Source of the DNA: Actinomycetota bacterium
GTDB lineage: Bacteria; Actinomycetota; Actinomycetes; Actinomycetales; Cellulomonadaceae
Assembly (NCBI GenBank): GCA_018898235.1
Contig: JAHIJU010000366.1
Location: forward strand, 1-20,767
Length of the DNA stretch: 20,767 nt
Reading direction: 5' to 3'
This document shows, piece after piece, positions 15,482 to 20,767 of the stretch. Below the pieces are notes generated by a model. The model was not told the origin of the DNA. It saw only the letters and a program-made list of their open reading frames with translations, and searched no databases. Both the position numbers and the translations under genes were made by a program. Every line of letters begins with the position of its first letter. The first letter of the stretch is position 1.

Positions 15482-15648
15482 CGCAGCCCCCGGAACCCGG
15501 GCGCCACGCCCTGGTGCGGCAGCCGGCGCGGGTCGATCACGGATCGCGGCATGACAGGTCCTCCCCCGAGCACCACCTGGAGGCGGGTGCCGCCAGCCTC
15601 GCACGGTAGCGGCGCCGCGAGGTGCGGGGCGACCGCACGGCCCAACAT
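15478..15648 (-). CDS. Probable tiny coupled ORF (56 aa, or 24 aa from an internal start)
   Basis: In the 166-bp gap between the GT4 and acyltransferase genes an ORF starts at ATG 15648, overlapping the GT4 stop as TGATG, and ends with TGA overlapping the acyltransferase start as ATGA. An internal ATG at 15552 (MPRSVIDPRRLPHQG...) has a near-perfect GGGAGG 7 nt upstream and would give 24 residues. About 48 of 56 codons end in G or C, as in real genes here. The peptide is Pro/Arg-rich and basic, with no signal peptide, and I do not recognise it. It could be a real small protein, a coupling leader that feeds ribosomes into the acyltransferase, or the remnant of a longer gene. Confidence that something is translated here is moderate. 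Confidence 0.5.
   Translation of the reverse strand: MLGRAVAPHLAAPLPCEAGGTRLQVVLGGGPVMPRSVIDPRRLPHQGVAPGFRGLR
15560..15565 (-). promoter_or_regulatory. Strong internal RBS feeding the 24-aa ORF
   Basis: GGGAGG on the minus strand lies 7 nt before ATG 15552. It is the best Shine-Dalgarno in the operon, yet it points to a 24-codon ORF, not to the acyltransferase start 70 nt further on. This favours a reinitiation mechanism via the ATGA overlap at 15481-15478. Confidence 0.6.
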
Positions 15649-16802
15649 CACCCGCGACCCGCGAGCACCCGGTGCGCCACATCGACCACCTGGTCCGCGG
15701 CCCGGTCCCACGTGTAGTGCCGACGGCGGCGGTCCGCCGCGCGCGCACACGCCTCGTACAGGTCGTCGTCCTGCAACGCGCGGACGATCTCGTCGGCGAG
15801 GTCGACCGGGTCCTGCGAACGGACCAGCCGACCGCCGTCGTCGCCGAGGATCTCGGGCATGGCGCAGGCGTCGCGTGCGATGCACGGCAGGCCGCGCACC
15901 AGCGCCTCGACGAACACGATGCCGAAGCCCTCCATGAGCGAGGGCATGACGAACAGGTCGTGGCTGTCCATGAGCTCCCCGACCCGTCCGAACGGGACCG
16001 GTCCGAGGAACTCGACCCCCTCGGGTGGTGCCGAGCGCAGCGGCCAGGCAGCCGGCCCGGCGACGGTGAGCGTCACCGGGGTGTCCCAGTGCGCGCGCAG
16101 GTGCTCGAAGGCGGCCACCACCTGTGGGCCGGCCTTGGTGTCGAAGTCGCGGCCGATGAACAGCAGCCGCCACACGGCACCCGTGCGCCGCTGCGGGACG
16201 GGCGTCCCCACCGGCACCGGCACGTTGGCCCCCGGGTTGACGACGGTGACCCGCCCACGTTCGACGCCGTGCGCGACGAGGCTGTCGCCCAGCCACCCGC
16301 TCATCGGCAGCAGCATCGCGGCCCGGTCGTAGACCTGGTCCTGGCGACGCCGCAGGGCCTCGATCCGACGTCGGCCAAACGTCCGGAAGTGCGGCACACC
16401 GCCGGGGCCGTACAGGTCGAGCAGCAACGCGTAGCTGAGGTCCTGGAGCACCGCGAACGGCACCCGTGTCACGCCCAGGTCCTGGACCTGGAGCAGGAGG
16501 TCGACGCCGCTGCGCGCACCGGCCCGCCGGACCCGGCCGGCCACCGCCGCCCGCGTGTAGCGCGCATGGCGCCAGGGCGACGTCCAGCCGGCGGGCGTCC
16601 GGCGCACCGACGCCAGCCGCACCGCCTGACGTTCAGGTGCGGAGAGCCCGACCTCGACATCGGTCACCTCCGCCACCCGGCCGAGCGCGGCCCGCAGGTT
16701 CCAGGGCGTCCCGGACCAGCTCGTCTCGCGGGGCTCGGTCCAGTGGCAGGCGAAGCCGATCCTCAACCGGTCGTCGGGCACGGGCGCTCCGGTCGCTGTC
16801 AC
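15648..16802 (-). CDS. Glycosyltransferase family 4 protein, first gene of the polysaccharide operon
   Basis: The 384-aa GT-B enzyme begins IGFACHWTEPRETSWSGTPW, in which the SGTPWNLRAAL segment forms the donor-side loop near the N-terminus. The C-terminal domain has LLFIGRDFDTKAGPQVVAAF, SHDLFVMPSLMEGFGIVFVEAL (the E-x7-E motif of retaining GT4 enzymes, EGFGIVFVE) and ARDACAMPEILGDDGG. No signal peptide is seen, so it should be cytoplasmic. I chose GTG 16802 because GGAGAGG lies 5 nt upstream; GTG 16808 would sit inside that site. It is the promoter-proximal gene of the cluster, divergent from the deacetylase gene. Its stop overlaps the start of the tiny ORF (TGATG). Substrates are unknown. 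Confidence 0.92.
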   Translation of the reverse strand: MTATGAPVPDDRLRIGFACHWTEPRETSWSGTPWNLRAALGRVAEVTDVEVGLSAPERQAVRLASVRRTPAGWTSPWRHARYTRAAVAGRVRRAGARSGVDLLLQVQDLGVTRVPFAVLQDLSYALLLDLYGPGGVPHFRTFGRRRIEALRRRQDQVYDRAAMLLPMSGWLGDSLVAHGVERGRVTVVNPGANVPVPVGTPVPQRRTGAVWRLLFIGRDFDTKAGPQVVAAFEHLRAHWDTPVTLTVAGPAAWPLRSAPPEGVEFLGPVPFGRVGELMDSHDLFVMPSLMEGFGIVFVEALVRGLPCIARDACAMPEILGDDGGRLVRSQDPVDLADEIVRALQDDDLYEACARAADRRRRHYTWDRAADQVVDVAHRVLAGRG

Positions 16803-16868
16803 TGTCACCTCTCCGGCCCTCGTGGACCGCGCTGCGAGCCCCGTGCAGGTCGGGGGCGGGCTTCGGGC

Positions 16869-16874
16869 AGGATA
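16869..16874 (-). promoter_or_regulatory. Candidate -10 element for the polysaccharide operon
   Basis: On the minus strand TATCCT fits TANNNT in the 108-bp divergent gap between the GT4 and deacetylase genes. It would give a leader of about 60 nt to GTG 16802. The -35 region is not recognisable. It is the only plausible -10 I see for the whole GT cluster. Confidence 0.35.
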
Positions 16875-16910
16875 GGGCCCGCCGCTGGTCGAAGGAAGGG
16901 GCACCCCACC

Positions 16911-17648
16911 GTGCGAGAGCTCCCCGGACCGCTGCGTCTGCTCGGACCCCGTGCGCGCCGGTGGGTCAGACGTGTCGCGGACCTGGTGCTCGCCCCGGTC
17001 TCCTCGGTCGCCGGTGGACGGGTGCCGGGCGAGGTGGCGGTGACGTTCGACGACGGTCCCGAACCGGCCGTCACCCCCGCCCTGCTGGGGGTCCTGGCCC
17101 ACCACCGGGTGACGTGCACGTTCTTCCTCCTGGTCAACCAGGCCGAGCAGCACCCGGAGCTGGTGCGGGCGATCGTCGCGGCCGGTCACGAGGTCGCCCT
17201 GCACGGGCTCGACCACCGGCCGCTGCCGCCGCTGGGCCATCGCGGTGCGCTGAGGTACCTGCGTGAGGCCCGGAGGCGGCTCGAGGCTGTCACCGGTCGG
17301 CCGGTCCACTGGTACCGCCCGCCCTACGGCAAGCAGTCGGCGGCCTCCTGGGCCGCGGCCCGTCGGGCCGGTCTGGACGTGGTGGTGTGGTCGGCCGATG
17401 CCGCCGACTGGGAGGACGTGGAGGTCGCGGACGTCGTGGCGCTCGCCCACGAACGCCTCGTCGACGGCGGGATCCTGCTGCTGCACGAACGTGTCGAACC
17501 GGGCCCGGCCGGAGAGCCCGTCGAGACCCGCTTCGACCGGGTCGAGGTCGTCGACCAGGTGCTCGCCGATCTGCGGGACCGCGGGCTGCGCCCGGTCACG
17601 GTCGGCGCCCTCGCCCGCCGCGCGCACCGCACCGCATGGTTCCGTTGA
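16911..17648 (+). CDS. Polysaccharide deacetylase (NodB homology, CE4)
   Basis: CE4 enzymes remove N- or O-acetyl groups from chitin-like polymers, peptidoglycan or exopolysaccharides with a metal held by Asp-His-His. The 245-aa protein has motif 1 TFDDGPEP (Asp47, Asp48), motif 2 HGLDH (the H-x3-H pair), motif 3 RPPYGK, motif 4 WSADAADWED and motif 5 ILLLHE, all intact, so it should be active. The N-terminal ~40 residues are basic and mildly hydrophobic without a clear signal peptide, so location is uncertain. GTG 16911 follows the purine-rich GAAGGAAGGGG. The gene diverges from the GT operon and ends at the 17656-17700 terminator. Its neighbours suggest that it modifies the glycan made by the cluster. 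Confidence 0.94.
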   Translation: MRELPGPLRLLGPRARRWVRRVADLVLAPVSSVAGGRVPGEVAVTFDDGPEPAVTPALLGVLAHHRVTCTFFLLVNQAEQHPELVRAIVAAGHEVALHGLDHRPLPPLGHRGALRYLREARRRLEAVTGRPVHWYRPPYGKQSAASWAAARRAGLDVVVWSADAADWEDVEVADVVALAHERLVDGGILLLHERVEPGPAGEPVETRFDRVEVVDQVLADLRDRGLRPVTVGALARRAHRTAWFR

Positions 17649-17655
17649 CGCACGA

Positions 17656-17700
17656 AGGACGGCTGCGGTGACCGGGGCTCCCGGTCACCGCAGCCGTCCT
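17656..17700. terminator. Bidirectional terminator hairpin, 21-bp perfect stem
   Basis: The arm AGGACGGCTGCGGTGACCGG (17656-17675) is exactly complementary to 17681-17700, and G17676 pairs with C17680, leaving a 3-nt loop. It lies 8 bp after the deacetylase stop and 11 bp before the end of the convergent beta-helix gene, ideal for ending both transcripts. There is no U-tract, which is common for actinobacterial hairpin terminators. Confidence 0.85.
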
Positions 17701-17710
17701 CAGTGGGCTG

Positions 17711-19402
17711 CTAGTACCCGACCACCGTGCCGCTCTCCGAGACGTTGCTCGACCAGCTCACGGGCACGTTCACCCGGGCCGAGCCGTACACGTAGTCACC
17801 GAAGGTGTTCTGCCGCACGGTGATGTTCTGGACCAGGTACTGACCGTTGTTCCCGTCCACCACGAAGATGGTGAAGTTGCCACCCGAGAGGTAGTTGTTC
17901 TCGATCAGGACCGGACCGACGGTGCTCGGACCGAGGTCCGGGGCCAGGAACAGTGCCGCGTTGGTGCTGGAGGTCGACGCGAGGTCGATCGTGTTGTGCC
18001 GCACCACCAGGTTGGTGACACCGGACTGCATCTGGCCGCCGTCCGAGTGCGCACCGGCCGCCGGGGTCAGGTCGTGGATCCAGCTGTCCGTGAGCGTGGT
18101 GTTGGAGCCGAGCTTCACACCGTCGCCCGTGGTGCCGTGGATGTTCACGCGGGTGGCGGTCCAGTTGGAGTAGCCGATGCCGTTCTCGAACCCGTAGATC
18201 TCGGAGTCGAGCACCGTCACCGAACCTGACACGACGCGCACGCCGTCACCGGAACCCGAACCATGGATCCGGGAGTTCTTGATGACCACTCCGGAGGCGT
18301 TGATCGTCACGGCACCGGAGATGTCCAGACCGTCGATCACCTGGTTCGCCGTCGTGATGTTCAGCGCACCGGACGACTTGAGGGTGGTGCCGGCCGGCAC
18401 ACCGGTGTTCGACGCCCCTGGGAAGCCGGTGCTCGACGTGGCCGTCGGGGTCGGGGTGGGCGTGGCCGTCACCGTCGGCGTGGGCGTCGGCGTGGCCGTC
18501 ACGGTCGGCGTCGGGGTCGGTGTGGCCGTCACCGTCGGCGTGGGCGTCGGCGTGGCCGTCACCGTCGGCGTCGGGGTCGGCGTAGCCGTCACCGTCGGGG
18601 TCGGCGTAGCCGTCACCGTCGGGGTCGGCGTGGCGGTGGCCGTCGGGGTCGGCGCGGGCGTCGATCCGGTCTTCGTGGACCGCAGTGCGACGGCGACGAA
18701 GCTCCAGCGGGAGGCGGTCGGCGACACGGTCCCGATCACGGTGGACGTCCCGCTGGTCGCAGTCGTCGACTGGAACCAGTAGGTGTCACCGGCGGGCACC
18801 AGGTACTGCGCCTGGAGCGTCTGCCCCGACCGCAGGGTGCGGCGGGCGGCGGCCGACCAGTCGTTGCCGACGCCGAGCACGATGTCACCCGGAGCGGTCG
18901 CGACCAAGACGCCCGCGGCGGCCTGCGACGTGGTCGAGGCGCCGGCCGATGCGGCCACGGTCACACCGCTCACGGCGTAGACCGTGCCCGCGGCGTAGTA
19001 GCCACCGAGCCGCAACGATGCGGTCGGGGCGCAGGAGGTGACCTTCGTGGTCGGCGACGCGATCCACACCTCGGCGGTGCCGCCGACGCTGTTCGCACGC
19101 TTGGCGAGCGTCCACGGGAGACCGCACCCCTTGACCGAGGTCGCGTACTGCGAGCTCCACGTCGGGCCGTCGGCGGCGATCGCCAGGACGAGCGTGGAGG
19201 CGCCGGTGGTGGACACCGGCGCCGTCGTGACCGTCCTGGACGGGGTGGTTCCGACCTTCGATGTCACCGAGGTGACCACGCCGGTAGCGGCGGTTGCGCT
19301 CTGTGCCTCCGCGACGGGGACGACCGCGAGGGCCATCACCGCCCCGAGGATGCTCGCGGCCAGGCGCGGCACCCGGCGGCTCGTGACCTTGATGCGTCCC
19401 AT
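17711..19402 (-). CDS. Secreted right-handed beta-helix protein with Pro/Thr linker, copy 1
   Basis: The 563-aa protein has a Sec signal peptide with likely cleavage at AEA|Q (33/34). Residues ~34-245 form a beta-rich module (TTGASTLVLAIAADGPTW, AEVWIASPT, GVGNDWSAAARRTL, GDTYWFQS) that I have seen only as an unnamed domain of secreted actinobacterial proteins. Residues ~248-325 are a Thr-Pro repeat linker. Residues ~326-563 are a parallel beta-helix with PbH1-like turns (GLDISGAVTINASGVVIKNSRI, VTVLDSEIYGFENGIG) and the motif H452-S-D454-G-G-Q457. Beta-helix folds of this sort act as polysaccharide lyases, epimerases or binding proteins; the activity here is unknown. ATG 19402 is preferred to GTG 19411 because AGAGGA then lies about 10 nt upstream. 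It probably acts outside the cell on the locus polysaccharide. Confidence 0.88.
   Translation of the reverse strand: MGRIKVTSRRVPRLAASILGAVMALAVVPVAEAQSATAATGVVTSVTSKVGTTPSRTVTTAPVSTTGASTLVLAIAADGPTWSSQYATSVKGCGLPWTLAKRANSVGGTAEVWIASPTTKVTSCAPTASLRLGGYYAAGTVYAVSGVTVAASAGASTTSQAAAGVLVATAPGDIVLGVGNDWSAAARRTLRSGQTLQAQYLVPAGDTYWFQSTTATSGTSTVIGTVSPTASRWSFVAVALRSTKTGSTPAPTPTATATPTPTVTATPTPTVTATPTPTPTVTATPTPTPTVTATPTPTPTVTATPTPTPTVTATPTPTPTATSSTGFPGASNTGVPAGTTLKSSGALNITTANQVIDGLDISGAVTINASGVVIKNSRIHGSGSGDGVRVVSGSVTVLDSEIYGFENGIGYSNWTATRVNIHGTTGDGVKLGSNTTLTDSWIHDLTPAAGAHSDGGQMQSGVTNLVVRHNTIDLASTSSTNAALFLAPDLGPSTVGPVLIENNYLSGGNFTIFVVDGNNGQYLVQNITVRQNTFGDYVYGSARVNVPVSWSSNVSESGTVVGY
18471..18614 (-). 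repeat. 30-bp/24-bp coding minisatellite (Thr-Pro linker)
   Basis: Within the beta-helix gene, 30-bp units encode TPTPTPTVTA and 24-bp units encode TPTPTVTA. Units at 18471-18500 and 18531-18560 are identical, while 18501-18530 and 18561-18590 form a second near-identical type, giving an A-B-A-B order that points to duplication of a 60-bp block. A 24-bp unit follows at 18591-18614. The region may change length by slippage. Confidence 0.8.
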
Positions 19403-19418
19403 GGGGGGCACGTCCTCT

Positions 19419-19434
19419 CACTCGATGTCGAGTG
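19419..19434. promoter_or_regulatory. 16-bp palindrome CACTCGATGTCGAGTG before beta-helix copy 1
   Basis: Perfect 7-bp arms around a 2-bp centre lie just upstream of the AGAGGA ribosome site of the 17711-19402 gene. This spot suits an operator or a small UTR hairpin that could occlude the RBS. It is less GC-rich than its surroundings, which makes a chance palindrome less likely. Confidence 0.45.
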
Positions 19435-19604
19435 CCAGATCGGCCCGACCGCGGGCTGCGCATGATGGGACCTCCGTCCGTTTCACCCACTTGGGCGAAG
19501 CCCGCGACTCAAACCGTCGGAAGCGCCCCCTGACCAGCGCATCTACGACGATCCACTGTCATCGATCCCGGATATGCCCCCAGGTCACAGGGCTGGGCAC
19601 GACA

Positions 19605-19639
19605 ACGGCCGGCCAGCCCCGGAAGGACCGACCGGCCGT
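19605..19639 (-). terminator. Possible weak terminator after beta-helix copy 2
   Basis: ACGGCCGG at 19605-19612 pairs with CCGGCCGT at 19632-19639 around a 19-nt GC-rich loop, starting 13 bp beyond the stop of the 19652 gene. There is no T-tract and the loop is long, so termination is uncertain. Confidence 0.35.
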
Positions 19640-19651
19640 CGACGTGGGACT

Positions 19652-20767
19652 TCAGCCCTGGACGAGGGTGCCCGACGCGTCGAAGTTGCCGGACATCGTC
19701 ACCGGCACGTTGATCCGCACCGGCCCGTATCGGGACTCCGATCCGAACCTGTTGTTCGTGATCGAGATGTGGTCCACGAAGTAGCGGCCGCTCGCCCCGT
19801 CCACGCAGAAGAGGGCGTAACCGCCGCCATCCAGCCAGTTGCCGTTCACGGTGACCGGACCAGCAGAGCTCGGGCCGAGGTCGGGCGCGAGGAAGATCGC
19901 GGAGTTCGCATCCGAGCCGACGTCGATGGTGTTCCCGGTGAGGACCAGGTTCGTCACGCCGCCCTGCATCTGCACACCATCGGCGTGCGCACCCGGCGCC
20001 GGGTCGAGGTCGTGGATCCAGCTCGCGTCGAGGGTGACGTCACTGCCGACCTTCACACCGTCACCGGTCACCGAGTGGATGTTGACCCGTCGTGCGGTCC
20101 AGCCGCTGCCGGTGATGGCGTTCTCGAAACCGGCGATCTCCGAATCGGTGATCGTGACCGAGCCCGACACCACCTGGACCCCGTAGACCCCGTCGCCCTG
20201 GATCCGCGAGTTGCGGATCGTCACACCAGGGGCGTCGATGACGACGGTGCCGCTGATGTCCAGGCTGTCGAGGACGGCGTTCGCCGTGGTCACCGTCGTA
20301 CCGCCGGAGGCGGTCAGCTGCACACCGGCCGGCACACCCGTGTTGGAGCTGCCGGGCTTGGGCGTCGTCGGCGCGGGCACGGCGGGAGCGGTCGTCGTGG
20401 ACGTCGGCTTCGGCGTGGCGGTCGACTTCGGCGCGGTGGATGTAGTCGACGAGGTCGTCGGCGTCGGAGTCGGCGTGACGGTCGGCGTCGGTTCGGCCGT
20501 CGCGCTCGCCGTCGGGGTCGGCGCCCACGTGGGGGTGGCCGTCGGGGTGGAGGTCGCCGACCAGGACGGGATCGAGGTCGGGCTGCCGGAGGCCCCCGGG
20601 CAGAACACCACATCGACCCAGTACTGCCGGTGGTGCTCACCCCGGCTGGGGAACCGGACCCCCGTGCCGCCCACCGAGACAGCGGCGGTGTCGTCATCGA
20701 CCTGGAGCTCAGGGGAGACCGACTGCCCCTGGAAGTCCGAGGTCGTGGAGTACCGACCGTCGGGCGA
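19652..20767 (-). CDS. Secreted beta-helix protein with DUF4082-like N-terminal module, copy 2 (5' end outside window)
   Basis: The frame is open to the right edge of the window, so at least 371 C-terminal residues are present and the true start is beyond 20767; the internal GTG at 20674 is not the start. Residues 1-55 of the visible part (GRYSTTSDFQG, SVSPELQVDDD, VGGTGVRFPS, QYWVDVVF) match the tail of a DUF4082 domain, which often ends in NYWVDVVF. A Thr/Pro/Ser linker (~56-143) follows, then a beta-helix domain (~144-371) very similar to copy 1: SNTGVPAG, GLDISG-like LDSLDISG, NSRIQGDGVYGVQVVSGSVTITDSEI, and the HADGVQ motif with His at visible residue 261. It is probably a secreted carbohydrate-active or carbohydrate-binding protein; activity is unknown. 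Confidence 0.88.
   Translation of the reverse strand, partial: SPDGRYSTTSDFQGQSVSPELQVDDDTAAVSVGGTGVRFPSRGEHHRQYWVDVVFCPGASGSPTSIPSWSATSTPTATPTWAPTPTASATAEPTPTVTPTPTPTTSSTTSTAPKSTATPKPTSTTTAPAVPAPTTPKPGSSNTGVPAGVQLTASGGTTVTTANAVLDSLDISGTVVIDAPGVTIRNSRIQGDGVYGVQVVSGSVTITDSEIAGFENAITGSGWTARRVNIHSVTGDGVKVGSDVTLDASWIHDLDPAPGAHADGVQMQGGVTNLVLTGNTIDVGSDANSAIFLAPDLGPSSAGPVTVNGNWLDGGGYALFCVDGASGRYFVDHISITNNRFGSESRYGPVRINVPVTMSGNFDASGTLVQG

Larger units (their letters stand above)
19403..19651. promoter_or_regulatory. Leader/promoter region of beta-helix copy 1, with palindrome and hairpins
   Basis: This 249-bp gap lies between the two co-oriented beta-helix genes and has no supported gene. On the minus strand it contains, from upstream, a possible weak terminator of copy 2 (8-bp stem, 19605-19612 with 19632-19639), a GGGC-TTC-GCCC hairpin at 19503-19493 followed by GTGGGTGAAAC, and the 16-bp palindrome CACTCGATGTCGAGTG at 19434-19419, 17 nt before the ATG. 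No clear -10/-35 pair was found. The elements look regulatory, perhaps in the 5' UTR, but no known riboswitch class is recognised. Confidence 0.45.

Noticed and set aside
15478..16296. 272-residue minus-strand ORF overlapping the GT4 gene
   Set aside because: Only its last 56 codons lie outside the GT4 gene; upstream it is a shadow frame of the glycosyltransferase. The tail is retained as the separate tiny ORF.
18471..18660. CRISPR-like array
   Set aside because: The repeats are contiguous without unique spacers and encode an in-frame Thr-Pro linker.
18263..19465. 400-residue plus-strand ORF opposite beta-helix copy 1
   Set aside because: It is an Arg/Gly-rich shadow of the Thr-Pro repeat region; the minus strand has a signal peptide and recognisable domains.
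19435..19651. c-di-GMP-I (GEMM) riboswitch upstream of beta-helix copy 1
   Set aside because: The leader lacks the conserved GGGCAAACC and GACGCAAAGCC-like segments, so this class is not supported.

Overview
The window is very GC-rich DNA with strongly G/C-biased third codon positions, several GTG starts, and secreted proteins with Pro/Thr linkers. With the gene neighbourhood mfd / SurA-like lipoprotein / mazG / eno, this points to a high-GC Gram-positive bacterium of the Micrococcales, probably a Cellulomonas-like genus. The genus is an inference from style and synteny, not from a database match.

Region 1 (1-7075) is housekeeping. On the minus strand lie the start of eno (cut by the window edge), mazG, a lipoprotein with a SurA N-terminal-like segment, and mfd, in the conserved actinobacterial mfd-mazG-eno neighbourhood. 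A small plus-strand lipoprotein gene, apparently leaderless, sits between mazG and eno. An L-2-hydroxyglutarate oxidase-like flavoprotein gene (lhgO) diverges from mfd.

Region 2 (7076-7411) is a 336-bp non-coding stretch with dense structure: a tract whose minus strand has nine G-runs, a 23-bp perfect inverted repeat with a second hairpin nested in its loop, and a 21-bp tandem repeat. It precedes a plus-strand set: a lipoprotein, an MFS transporter with a CxxCxC loop, and two tandem paralogous membrane-anchored proteins that look like TolB/PD40-type beta-propellers. The first three are tightly coupled (4-bp gap, then an ATGA overlap). The second propeller gene has its own leader and RBS.

Region 3 (11758-16802) is a minus-strand cell-surface or extracellular polysaccharide cluster: GT4 glycosyltransferase, a probable tiny ORF, a hexapeptide-repeat acyltransferase, a rhamnosyltransferase-type GT2, a second GT4 and a second GT2. 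Most genes are joined by stop/start overlaps, so they are probably one operon that builds and decorates a glycan repeat unit. A polysaccharide deacetylase gene (16911-17648) diverges from it and ends at a 21-bp perfect hairpin that probably serves as a bidirectional terminator.

Region 4 (17711-20767) holds two secreted right-handed beta-helix proteins. Their C-terminal domains are clearly paralogous and share an HxDGxQ motif. Both have Pro/Thr linkers but different N-terminal modules, one an unnamed beta-rich domain and the other what looks like the tail of a DUF4082 domain. The second gene runs off the right edge. Together regions 3 and 4 look like a locus that makes, trims and binds or processes an exopolysaccharide. 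I see no CRISPR array, tRNA, rRNA, transposase or prophage gene. The most unusual items are the 7089-7276 structured region, the coupled tiny ORF at 15478-15648, and the paired beta-helix proteins with swapped N-terminal modules.
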